A DNA stretch of 12,259 nucleotides. Source: Hyphomicrobiales bacterium (GTDB lineage: Bacteria > Pseudomonadota > Alphaproteobacteria > Rhizobiales > Xanthobacteraceae). The notes beneath the pieces were generated by a model. The model saw only the letters and a list, made by a program, of their open reading frames with translations. It did not search any database and was not told the DNA's origin. The stretch's first letter is position 1; each line of letters opens with the position of its first letter. Below are positions 6,410-12,259 of this stretch, in pieces. Location: assembly GCA_016201085.1 (NCBI GenBank), contig JACQDO010000123.1:1-12259 (forward strand), read 5' to 3'. Position numbers and translations under genes: made by a program.

Positions 6410-8458
6410 TTACGCCGCGCGACCGACGGCGGTCTGTTCCTTGAGCGCCGCGATCAATCCCTGCCGATCGAACTTGGCGACGTAATCGTGGAAGCCGACC
6501 TGGCGGCCGCGCTCGACCGCCTCGGCCGACACCACCGAGGACAGCGCGATCACCGGCAGGCTGGCGCAACGCGGATCGGCGCGCAAAGCGAGCGCGAAAT
6601 CGAAGCCGTCCATGTCGGGCATCTCGGTATCGGTGACGGCGACATCGAAGCTACGGCCGTCCTTGAGGATCGCCAGCGCCTCTTGCGCGGAGCCGACCGC
6701 GGTCACCTGGTAGCCGGCGGCCTGCAGCACCGGCGTGAGCATGTTGCGGAAGAACGGGCTGTCGTCGACCAGCAGCACCGAATGCGGTTTCACGCTGGCG
6801 CGCGCATCCTTGCGGCGGAACCAGTCCTCGAAGGCAAGCGGCAGGAAGTGGCCGACATCGACGATTTCGGTGGCCTGGCCTTTGACGATGGCCGAGCCGA
6901 GCACGCCGGCATTGTCGCTGGCGACCTGAATATCGAGGCGGTCTTCCACGATATCGACGATCTCGTCGACCACCAGCGCCATCGAGCGGGCCCCGTCGGT
7001 AAATACCAGCAGCGGCTGGGCGCCCTCGCCCTTCACGCGCACGTTCTCGTTCATGCTGACGAGCGGCATCAGCGTGCCGCGGTACTGCACCATATGGCGG
7101 CCGTTCGATAGCTCGATCTTGCGGGCGTCGATTTCCTCCAGCCGCGTGATGAGCGAAAGCGGCACCGCCTTGAGCTGGCTCGAACCGGCGCGGAACACGA
7201 GCAGCGAAGTGGTCTGCTCGGCCGGCGCGCCGCTGACTTCGGCGTCCTCGGCCGTCAGATGGGAGGTAGCCAGGCTGCCGAGCGCCTGCGCGACGCCGTT
7301 CGGATCGACGATCATGATCACCGAGCCGTCGCCGAGGATGGTATTGCCGGAGAACATCGCGATATGACGCAGCTTGCTCGACATCGGCTTCACCACGATT
7401 TCCTCGGTGTGAAACACGCCGTCGACGACGATGCCGAATGTCTGGCTGCCGACCTGCGCGACCACGATGAAGCCCTTCGCGCGCACCAGCTCGATCACCG
7501 ACAACTGCGGGATCGCGAAGCGCTCGCCGCCAGCCTCAACGATCAGCGCCGCGACGATGGCGAGCGTGAGCGGAATCTTGATGGTGAAGCTCAAACCCAC
7601 GCCGGCGACCGACTTGACGTCGATGGTGCCGCCGATCTGGTCGATATTGGTGCGCACCACGTCCATGCCGACGCCGCGGCCCGATACGTTGGTGATGGTC
7701 GCGGCGGTGGAAAAGCCCGGGGTGAAAATGAACTTGTGGATATGCGCTTCCGACATCTTGTCGATGTCGGCTTCGGAAGCGAGCCCTTGCGCCACCGCCT
7801 TGGCCTTGATGCGCTCGGTATTAAGCCCGCGGCCGTCGTCGGCGACCTGAATGATGATGTAGCCGCCCTCGTGATAGGCGGAAAGCCAGATGCGGCCGTG
7901 CTCGGGCTTGCCGGCGGCGCGCCGTTGCTCGGGCGTTTCCAGGCCGTGATCGGCCGAGTTGCGCACCATATGGGTGAGCGGATCCTTGATCAGATCGAGC
8001 ACCTGGCGGTCAAGTTCGGTCTCGGCGCCCTGCATTTCCAGATCGATCTGCTTGCCAAGTTCATGCGAGAGATCGCGCACGATGCGCGGCAGTTTCTGCC
8101 AGGCATTGCCGATCGGCTGCATGCGCGTCTTCATCACGCCTTCCTGCAGCTCGGCGGTGACGTTGGACAGCCTTTGCAGCGGTGTCTTGAATTCTGAATC
8201 CTGGTGGCGGCGCACGATCTCGAGCAGCTGGTTGCGCGTGAGCACCAGCTCGGAGACCATTGTCATGAGATTTTCGAGCGTATCGACGGTGACCCGGATC
8301 GACTGATGGCCGCCTTTGCCGGCGTCGTCATCCTTCGTGGCGTCGGCCGGCGCCGGCTTGACGTGTTTTGCCACGGAAGGATCGACCGGCGTTTCACGAA
8401 ACGCCCGTTCGAGATCGTCGAGCGAGTCTTCGCCCGGCCGCAGCGGTCGTTCGAGCAC
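6410..8458 (-). CDS. cheA: CheA kinase core with C-terminal receiver (3' part of a frame-broken cheA)
   Basis: 682 aa from a GTG at 8458; the frame is open further upstream and the real gene began at 8802. Domains in this numbering: linker 1-50, dimerisation about 53-130 (SIRVTVDTLENLMTMVSEL), HATPase with N-box HMVRNSADHG (163-172), VADDGRGL (205-212), FTPGFST and GRGVGMDVV; then CheW-like regulatory regions, then a receiver at about 559-680 with Asp565/566, Asp610 (VTDTEMP) and Lys662. CheA autophosphorylates a histidine in its HPt domain and passes phosphate to CheY/CheB; the extra receiver marks the hybrid form, probably a phosphate sink. Odd: at 328-329 ELVRAK joins directly to GFIVVAQVG, whereas homologues have about 45 more residues (the R-I-E-R-I to L-L-P-L-V-H-L region of the P5 SH3-like fold). 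Without the HPt domain this piece alone cannot signal normally. Confidence 0.9.
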   Translation of the reverse strand: MLERPLRPGEDSLDDLERAFRETPVDPSVAKHVKPAPADATKDDDAGKGGHQSIRVTVDTLENLMTMVSELVLTRNQLLEIVRRHQDSEFKTPLQRLSNVTAELQEGVMKTRMQPIGNAWQKLPRIVRDLSHELGKQIDLEMQGAETELDRQVLDLIKDPLTHMVRNSADHGLETPEQRRAAGKPEHGRIWLSAYHEGGYIIIQVADDGRGLNTERIKAKAVAQGLASEADIDKMSEAHIHKFIFTPGFSTAATITNVSGRGVGMDVVRTNIDQIGGTIDVKSVAGVGLSFTIKIPLTLAIVAALIVEAGGERFAIPQLSVIELVRAKGFIVVAQVGSQTFGIVVDGVFHTEEIVVKPMSSKLRHIAMFSGNTILGDGSVIMIVDPNGVAQALGSLATSHLTAEDAEVSGAPAEQTTSLLVFRAGSSQLKAVPLSLITRLEEIDARKIELSNGRHMVQYRGTLMPLVSMNENVRVKGEGAQPLLVFTDGARSMALVVDEIVDIVEDRLDIQVASDNAGVLGSAIVKGQATEIVDVGHFLPLAFEDWFRRKDARASVKPHSVLLVDDSPFFRNMLTPVLQAAGYQVTAVGSAQEALAILKDGRSFDVAVTDTEMPDMDGFDFALALRADPRCASLPVIALSSVVSAEAVERGRQVGFHDYVAKFDRQGLIAALKEQTAVGRAA

Positions 8459-8802
8459 TTGCGGCGCCAGCGTGCCGACCGTTTTTGGCGGCGCCGCAGG
8501 CGCGGCGGACGATGCGACGCGCTCGTGCGGTCGATGGTGGCGAGCACCAGCGTGACGGCGTCGTTGGTCGCCGGCAGGCCGTCGCGAAACTTGCCCATCA
8601 GCGTCTCGGCGGCATGCGCCAGCGCTTCCAGGCGCGGCAGATTGAGGAACCCGCAGGTCCCTTTGATGGTGTGGACGAGGCGGAAGATGTTAGCGAGGAT
8701 CTTGGCGTTGTTGGGATCCTGCTCAAAACGCACGAGCTCGACGTCGACGACGTCGAGACTTTCGTTGGTCTCGGTCACGAAATCCCGCAGTAACTCGTCC
8801 AT
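8263..8802 (-). pseudogene. cheA: CheA N-terminal HPt domain, frame lost after about residue 92
   Basis: The 179-aa frame is a genuine HPt domain for about 92 residues: MDELLRDFVTETNESLDVVD, then NIFRLVHTIKGTCGFL with phospho-accepting His44, then LAHAAETLMGKFRDGLP and VTLVLATIDR. After ATIDR (about base 8527) it turns into nonsense rich in Arg/Ser. The adjacent frame, read upstream of 8458, gives RVASSAAPAAPPKTVGTLAP leading into LERPLRPGED, the normal CheA linker. So the gene is whole in order but loses frame and some linker/P2 sequence around 8505-8530. AAGG lies 9 nt before the ATG, inside a stem (see 8812-8878). Confidence 0.85.
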
Positions 8803-8811
8803 GAACTTACG

Positions 8812-8878
8812 CCTTCGTCGACGGGACGCGGCCCACCTGCCAGGTCCCGTGGAACGGGGACCAGTGTGTCGACGAAGG
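8812..8878 (-). promoter_or_regulatory. Stem-loop in the cheA leader that could mask its ribosome binding site
   Basis: A perfect 11-bp inverted repeat, CCTTCGTCGAC (8812-8822) and GTCGACGAAGG (8868-8878), encloses nested hairpins (GGTCCC/GGGACC at 8843-8862; alternatively ACCTG-C-CAGGT at 8835-8845, which shares bases 8843-8845). In the cheA mRNA the 3' arm ends in GAAGG, 9 nt before the ATG at 8802, so the presumed ribosome binding site lies within the stem. No U-tract follows, so it is not a terminator for chpT. Translational control is inferred. Confidence 0.5.
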
Positions 8879-8918
8879 GTTTAATTTTAGTTGCGGTACT
8901 AGCGGATGGATGAGCGCT

Positions 8919-8934
8919 TTAATGTCTCGTTAAC
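8919..8934. promoter_or_regulatory. Perfect CtrA-type binding box upstream of cheA
   Basis: TTAATGTCTCGTTAAC is an exact match to the alphaproteobacterial CtrA consensus TTAA-N7-TTAA(C). It lies between the chpT stop and the cheA start, about 117-132 bp upstream of the cheA ATG. CtrA is known to control flagellar and chemotaxis genes in this class, and ChpT is the phosphotransferase that feeds CtrA. Function here is inferred from the motif and position. Confidence 0.6.
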
Positions 8935-8970
8935 CGGCAAAAGCCGCATGCCACCTAGCATAAGCTGTGC

Positions 8971-9606
8971 TTATTGCGCGCTGACCACGACGGTTTCGCC
9001 GTCCATCGCCATGGTGGTCTTGACGCCGCAAGCCTTGGCCAGCAGGCCGGCATAGAAAGGCTGGATGCGATGGGCATCGAGCGCCTCGGCGCCGGCCTCG
9101 GCGGCCAGCAATGGCGGTACGTTGGGGGGAATCTTGGCATTGGTGCCGGCGGCACTGATTTTGAACCCCATCGTGTCGCCTGCGCCAATCGGATCGATGG
9201 TGAGCTGGCCGCCGCGCGGGATGGTCTGCCCGGCAATCAGCAGCAAATTGAGCAGCAGCTTGACACGGTTCTTGGCCAGCAGCGCGCGCGGCAGGTTCCA
9301 GGCGAGCTTGGTCTTGTCGTCCTCCAGAAAGCCGCGGGAAATCTTCTCGGCATCGCCGGTGTCGATCTGGGCGCCGGCGGAACCGGCGGCGCCGAAAGCG
9401 ATACGGCAGAATTGCAGCTTGGCGGAGGCGGTGTTGGCGCTCTTCTTGATCAGATCGAGCGCAAACTTCTTGGTCTCCTCGTCCTTACCTTCCTCCAACA
9501 CTTCCAGGCCATTGACGATGGCGCCGACCGGACTGATCAGATCGTGGCAGACGCGCGAGCACAGCAGGGCCGCGAGATCGAGCGCTTCGATGGAAGATCC
9601 GGACAT
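8971..9606 (-). CDS. chpT: ChpT-type histidine phosphotransferase
   Basis: A 211-aa protein: helical DHp-like N-terminus with LDLAALLCSRVCHDLISPVG (presumed phospho-His21), VNGLEVLEE, LIKKSANTASAKLQFCRIAF, then a degenerate Bergerat-like domain (FLEDDKTKLAWNLPRALLAK, NRVKLLLNLLLIAGQTIPRG, GFKISAAGTNAK, AHRIQPFYAGLLA). This is the ChpT (DUF2328) layout: it relays phosphate from CckA to CtrA and CpdR in the cell-cycle phosphorelay. Start at 9606: GGAG lies 8 nt upstream and MSGSSIEALDLAALLC fits the family; a longer reading frame upstream is antisense to cysQ. It precedes cheA by 168 bp on the same strand, linking cell-cycle and chemotaxis genes. Confidence 0.92.
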   Translation of the reverse strand: MSGSSIEALDLAALLCSRVCHDLISPVGAIVNGLEVLEEGKDEETKKFALDLIKKSANTASAKLQFCRIAFGAAGSAGAQIDTGDAEKISRGFLEDDKTKLAWNLPRALLAKNRVKLLLNLLLIAGQTIPRGGQLTIDPIGAGDTMGFKISAAGTNAKIPPNVPPLLAAEAGAEALDAHRIQPFYAGLLAKACGVKTTMAMDGETVVVSAQ

Positions 9607-9655
9607 GGACTGGTCTCCGCTGGGCGTGCAGGGTACGAACCGAGACTGACGAATC

Positions 9656-9670
9656 GCCGATGGTATCGGC
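9656..9670. promoter_or_regulatory. Palindrome in the chpT-cysQ divergent promoter region
   Basis: GCCGAT-GGT-ATCGGC is a perfect 6-bp inverted repeat with a 3-nt centre in the 112-bp gap between the divergent chpT and cysQ genes. It could be an operator or a leader hairpin. No regulator can be named from the sequence. Confidence 0.35.
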
Positions 9671-9718
9671 TCGTGGGCGTGATACACCGCACCCGCGCAA
9701 CCGCCAAGGACCGCCCGC

Positions 9719-10549
9719 GTGACACTCGCTTCCGAAATAACGCCCGCCCAGGCCGGCAGACTGCTGGGCGAATTGACCGCGATCGTGGCGCGGGCATGCG
9801 CGGTGATCCGCACGCTTTCGGCCGGCGGCGTGTCGCATCGGCTCAAGCCCGACCAATCGCCGGTCACGGCCGCCGACGAAGCATCCGAGGCGGAAATCTT
9901 GCAGGGCCTGGCGCGGCTGCTGCCGGGAATCCCCGTCGTTTCCGAGGAAATGGCCGGAGCCAAGGCGCCACCGGCCCTCGGTCGCAGTTTCGTCATGGTG
10001 GACCCGCTCGACGGCACCAAGGAATTCCTCGCCGGCTCCGATCAGTTCACGGTCAATCTGGCGATCGTCGCCGGCGGCGTGCCGATTGCCGGGATTGTCG
10101 CGGCGCCCAACCGCGGACAGCTCTGGCGCGGCATTGTCGGCGATAAGGCCGAGCGTCTGCGCCTGTTGCCGGAGGACGCCGTCGAGCCGCAGCCGATCCG
10201 CACGCGTCGCTGGCCAAGTCAAGGCGCGGTGGCGGCGGTCAGCCGCTCGCATCTCGATCCCAACACCGTTGCGTTCCTTGATCGTCTTGCGCCCATCGCG
10301 CGCCAGCCCAGCGGCTCGGCAATCAAGTTCTGCCAGATCGCGGAAGGCGCCATCGATGTCTATCCGCGGCTTGCCACCACCTGTGAATGGGATGTGGCGG
10401 CCGGGCATGCGCTGGTAGTCGCGGCCGGCGGCATTGTTACGAGCCCGCAGGGTTCGGCGCTGCCTTATGGCCGCGTAGCGGAAAATTTCCGCGTGCCGGC
10501 CTTTATCGCCTGGGGCGATCCGGCCAAGGCTGCATCAGTTGTAAGTTAG
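9719..10549 (+). CDS. cysQ: 3'(2'),5'-bisphosphate nucleotidase CysQ
   Basis: A 276-aa inositol-monophosphatase-superfamily enzyme. Seen: KPDQSPVTAADEASE (43-57), the metal-binding pair SEE (Glu76/77), the core motif VDPLDGTKEF (94-103, Asp95 and Asp98), and a C-terminal EWDVAAGHAL (Trp224, Asp225). The DGTKEF version is typical of CysQ rather than true inositol phosphatases. It hydrolyses 3'-phosphoadenosine 5'-phosphate, a by-product of sulfate assimilation, to AMP and phosphate using Mg2+. Start is GTG at 9719, with AAGGA 8 nt upstream. Convergent with the YHS gene, with 11 bp between stops. The length is normal. Confidence 0.93.
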   Translation: MTLASEITPAQAGRLLGELTAIVARACAVIRTLSAGGVSHRLKPDQSPVTAADEASEAEILQGLARLLPGIPVVSEEMAGAKAPPALGRSFVMVDPLDGTKEFLAGSDQFTVNLAIVAGGVPIAGIVAAPNRGQLWRGIVGDKAERLRLLPEDAVEPQPIRTRRWPSQGAVAAVSRSHLDPNTVAFLDRLAPIARQPSGSAIKFCQIAEGAIDVYPRLATTCEWDVAAGHALVVAAGGIVTSPQGSALPYGRVAENFRVPAFIAWGDPAKAASVVS

Positions 10550-10560
10550 CCGAACGGCGA

Positions 10561-11067
10561 TCAGCGCCCGATGGTGCGCGCAACCGCCGGCCATTTGCGC
10601 TCGGCGGATTCGATGATGCGGCCCGGTTCGGCGACGAAGGCGGCGCGCGCCTTGGCGTCGTAGAAGAGATAAAGCCGCCCGCCGACCACCACCCAGAACA
10701 GCGGGTGACCCGGCACCGAAGCGCCACGCGCGACCGCCACCGGGTCATAGCCACCGAAACGCGGGCTGTAGACCTCGGGGTGGTCGGTAAATGCCGCTTT
10801 ATTGCCCTCGTTGCGGAACCGCCAGACCGCGCCGCTGAGCGTTAATTCCGTATCCGGCCGGCCGAATTTCGGCTTGCCTTCGGTGAAATAAGCCACTGGG
10901 TCGAAGCCGCTCATGGCGAGGCCGGTGTCTGAATTGACCACCATGGGGTCGGCCGTCGCTGCCGTCAGCGGGAGTGGTGCCAAAATACCACAGCCCAAGA
11001 CAAGCCCGATCAGGGCAAGGTGCGACTTCCGTTGTGGCCGTGCTGCAGTCATAGTTCCCGGTGACAT
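10561..11067 (-). CDS. Exported YHS-domain protein
   Basis: 168 aa from the ATG at 11067, or 163 aa from the ATG at 11052; neither has a strong ribosome binding site. A signal peptide is clear: basic RPQRKSH, hydrophobic LALIGLVLGCGILAPLPL, then TAATADP. The mature part carries a YHS-like domain: LAMSGFDPVAYFTEGKPKFG, AVWRFRNEGNKAAFTDHPEVY, FGGYDPVAVARG and a closing LYLFYDAKARAAFVAEPGRI. YHS domains occur in metal-handling proteins; in related exported proteins a Cys often follows FGGY, but here it is Asp, so metal binding at that spot is doubtful. Periplasmic location is inferred; substrate unknown. Confidence 0.8.
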   Translation of the reverse strand: MSPGTMTAARPQRKSHLALIGLVLGCGILAPLPLTAATADPMVVNSDTGLAMSGFDPVAYFTEGKPKFGRPDTELTLSGAVWRFRNEGNKAAFTDHPEVYSPRFGGYDPVAVARGASVPGHPLFWVVVGGRLYLFYDAKARAAFVAEPGRIIESAERKWPAVARTIGR

Positions 11068-11137
11068 TCGAGCGATTCGGGACGCGTTTTCACCGCCACA
11101 TTACCGCCGCCGGCGTGAGTAACCAGTTAAACGGGGC

Positions 11138-11186
11138 GCGCATGATCCCGAAAAGTGGGAACCGGTTTTCGGAATAGATCATGCGC
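11138..11186. repeat. 49-bp nested palindrome, Rhizobiales-type intergenic repeat
   Basis: Perfect 10-bp outer arms, GCGCATGATC (11138-11147) and GATCATGCGC (11177-11186), enclose a second perfect stem, CCGAAAA (11148-11154) and TTTTCGG (11166-11172). The wording CCGAAAAGTGGGAACCGG with flanking GATCATG matches a very common dispersed repeat of Bradyrhizobium/Mesorhizobium-like genomes (recall). It lies in the divergent gap between the YHS gene and eipA. Confidence 0.8.
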
Positions 11187-11225
11187 AAACAAACGATTGG
11201 ACCTCATCACTCAATGGAGCATTCG

Positions 11226-11798
11226 ATGCGCGCGACCTTGCGCCTTGCGATCTTGACGCTGGCCCTGCTCGCCTTTGGCGCCAACTTCGCCCTCGCCCAA
11301 TCGGACCGGCGTCCCGGCACTTTTTCCGCCGACGAACTGGTGCAAGCAGGCCATAGCTTTTTTGGCACGGTGTCACGTGGTCTGGCGCAGGTCGTGGAGA
11401 AAGCCGTCAGCCGCTGGGGCCAGCCCAATGGCTATATCCTTGGTCAGGAAGGCAGCGGTGCTTTCGTGGTCGGGCTGCGCTACGGCGACGGCAAGCTCTA
11501 TACCAAGAACGCCGGAGACCGGCGCGTGTTCTGGGAGGGTCCATCGATCGGCTTCGACACCGGCGGTGAAGGCGCGCGCACCATGATGCTGGTCTATAAC
11601 CTTCCCGCCACCGAGGCGATCTATCAGCGCTTCGGCGGCCTCGACGGTTCGGCTTATTTCATTGGCGGTTTCGGCATGACCGCGCTGACCGCGAACAATA
11701 TCGTGGTGGTTCCGATCCGTTCCGGCGTGGGTTTGCGGCTTGGCGCCAATATCGGCTACCTCAAATTCACGCCGAAGGCGACCTGGAACCCGTTCTGA
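11226..11798 (+). CDS. eipA: EipA (DUF1134) periplasmic envelope-integrity protein
   Basis: 190 aa from the ATG at 11226. GGAG lies 6 nt upstream, and the preceding in-frame ATGs (11181, 11214) fall in the palindrome or in the ribosome binding site, so they are rejected. A signal peptide MRATLRLAILTLALLAFGAN ends at FALAQ/S. The rest is one DUF1134 domain: FSADELVQAGHSFFGTVSRG, GYILGQEGSGAFVVGLRYGD, RVFWEGPSIGFDTGGEG, VYNLPATEAIYQRFGGLDGS and a glycine-rich end GLRLGANIGYLKFTPKATWN. In Brucella, EipA is a periplasmic beta-barrel protein needed for envelope stress resistance and is under CtrA control (published knowledge). No full CtrA box is seen in the 158-bp divergent gap, only AACCAGTTAAAC. 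Confidence 0.9.
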   Translation: MRATLRLAILTLALLAFGANFALAQSDRRPGTFSADELVQAGHSFFGTVSRGLAQVVEKAVSRWGQPNGYILGQEGSGAFVVGLRYGDGKLYTKNAGDRRVFWEGPSIGFDTGGEGARTMMLVYNLPATEAIYQRFGGLDGSAYFIGGFGMTALTANNIVVVPIRSGVGLRLGANIGYLKFTPKATWNPF

Positions 11799-11865
11799 TC
11801 GCCGCAGCCTACACATTATAGAAACCGGCTCGCATAACGCCCGCGACGCGCGCCCCGGGTTTAGG

Positions 11866-11880
11866 TTAATCTGGGGTTAC
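11866..11880. promoter_or_regulatory. CtrA-like box, one mismatch, before the membrane coiled-coil gene
   Basis: TTAATCTGGGGTTAC fits TTAA-N7-TTAA with one mismatch in the last base of the second half. It lies 77-92 bp before the ATG at 11958 in a 159-bp gap that otherwise shows no clear terminator or promoter. Regulation is inferred. Confidence 0.35.
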
Positions 11881-11957
11881 GCTGGCAGCCCTTGCCCCCC
11901 CATGCCATGGTTTCCGCGGGGTTTTGCGGGTTTTGGGTGAGTTCGGAGGCGTCGTTC

Positions 11958-12259
11958 ATGATTGAACCGATCATGTATTTCGGGATCGGGTTCCTGGTCG
12001 CGGCCCTCATCGGCCTCGTCGTCGTCCCCCTCGTCCATGGCCGCGCGGTGCGGCTGACCATGCGCAAATTGGAGGCCGCGACCCCGTTGTCGATGGCCGA
12101 AATCCAGGCCGACAAAGATCAGTTGCGCGCCGAGTTCGCGATGTCGACGCGGCGTCTTGAAATGAGCGTCGAGAACCTCAAGACCAAGAGCACAAGTCAA
12201 CTTGCCGAGCTTGGCAAGAAAGGCGACGCCATCAACCGGCTCAAGATCGAGCTGGGCGA
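11958..12259 (+). CDS. Membrane-anchored coiled-coil protein, conserved in Rhizobiales (5' part)
   Basis: Open to the window end (100 codons plus 2 nt seen). GGAGG lies 8 nt before the ATG. After MIEPIMYF a single transmembrane segment, GIGFLVAALIGLVVVPLVHG, is followed by a basic RAVRLTMRKLE region and a long helical, heptad-like stretch (SMAEIQADKDQLRAEFAMST, RRLEMSVENLKTKSTSQLAE, KKGDAINRLKIEL). The topology suggests an inner-membrane anchor with a cytoplasmic coiled coil. I recognise it as a conserved hypothetical protein of Bradyrhizobium-like genomes but know no function. Confidence 0.8.
   Translation, partial: MIEPIMYFGIGFLVAALIGLVVVPLVHGRAVRLTMRKLEAATPLSMAEIQADKDQLRAEFAMSTRRLEMSVENLKTKSTSQLAELGKKGDAINRLKIELG

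Noticed and set aside
6161..8197. Long plus-strand frames antisense to cheA
   Set aside because: Same shadow character; the minus strand encodes an unmistakable CheA.
8505..8530. Programmed frameshift in cheA
   Set aside because: No slippery sequence or downstream stimulatory structure is evident, and linker protein sequence is missing as well, which points to a deletion.
8960..8974. ATAAGC-TGT-GCTTAT hairpin as chpT terminator
   Set aside because: Short stem overlapping the stop codon, followed by GCTAGG instead of a U-tract.
9607..10020. N-terminal extension of chpT up to 10020
   Set aside because: It is antisense to cysQ, and the ATG at 9606 has a proper ribosome binding site and the family N-terminus.
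9485..10408. Minus-strand frame over cysQ and the chpT start
   Set aside because: Low-complexity antisense translation; cysQ carries all catalytic motifs on the plus strand.
1..12259. CRISPR arrays, tRNA or rRNA genes, transposases
   Set aside because: No regularly spaced direct repeats, no tRNA-like cloverleaf or rRNA stretch, and no transposase frame was seen on reading both strands.

Overview
The window looks like chromosomal DNA of a Rhizobiales-type alphaproteobacterium (Bradyrhizobium / Xanthobacteraceae-like). The evidence is the GC-rich backbone, a ChpT phosphotransferase next to a chemotaxis cluster, an EipA (DUF1134) envelope protein, a perfect CtrA-type box (TTAA-N7-TTAA), and dispersed palindromic repeats of a style I associate with this group. 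Genus-level placement is inference.

Left part (1-3240), accessory island. An OLD-family ATPase/TOPRIM nuclease gene (minus strand, clearly less GC-rich than the rest) is followed by the first five codons of another gene with a good ribosome binding site. A small WYL-like gene is divergent from it. Beyond an intergenic palindrome is a minus-strand toxin-antitoxin operon, brnT-brnA plus a HicB-like antitoxin, with an AT-rich repeat-containing promoter/operator.

Middle gap (3241-3890). No conventional gene. It holds three very short plus-strand ORFs chained by ATGA stop/start overlaps, dense in hairpins, and then a 143-bp element bounded by 25-26 bp inverted arms.

Chemotaxis block (3892-9606, all minus). 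The order is chpT, cheA (hybrid with a C-terminal receiver), cheW, cheY, cheB, cheR. cheW, cheY and chpT look complete. cheA, cheB and cheR do not: compared with the families, coherent protein segments are missing at four places. Three of these break the frame (cheB/cheR junction, inside cheR, after the cheA HPt domain) and one is in frame (first CheW-like part of cheA). Either this pathway is decaying or the assembly has dropped segments. A CtrA box and a leader stem-loop that could mask the cheA ribosome binding site lie between chpT and cheA.

Right part (9719-12259), ordinary chromosomal genes. cysQ (PAP phosphatase) is divergent from chpT, an exported YHS-domain protein is convergent with cysQ, and eipA is divergent from it across a Rhizobiales-style palindrome. 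Last comes the 5' part of a membrane-anchored coiled-coil protein, with a one-mismatch CtrA-like box upstream.
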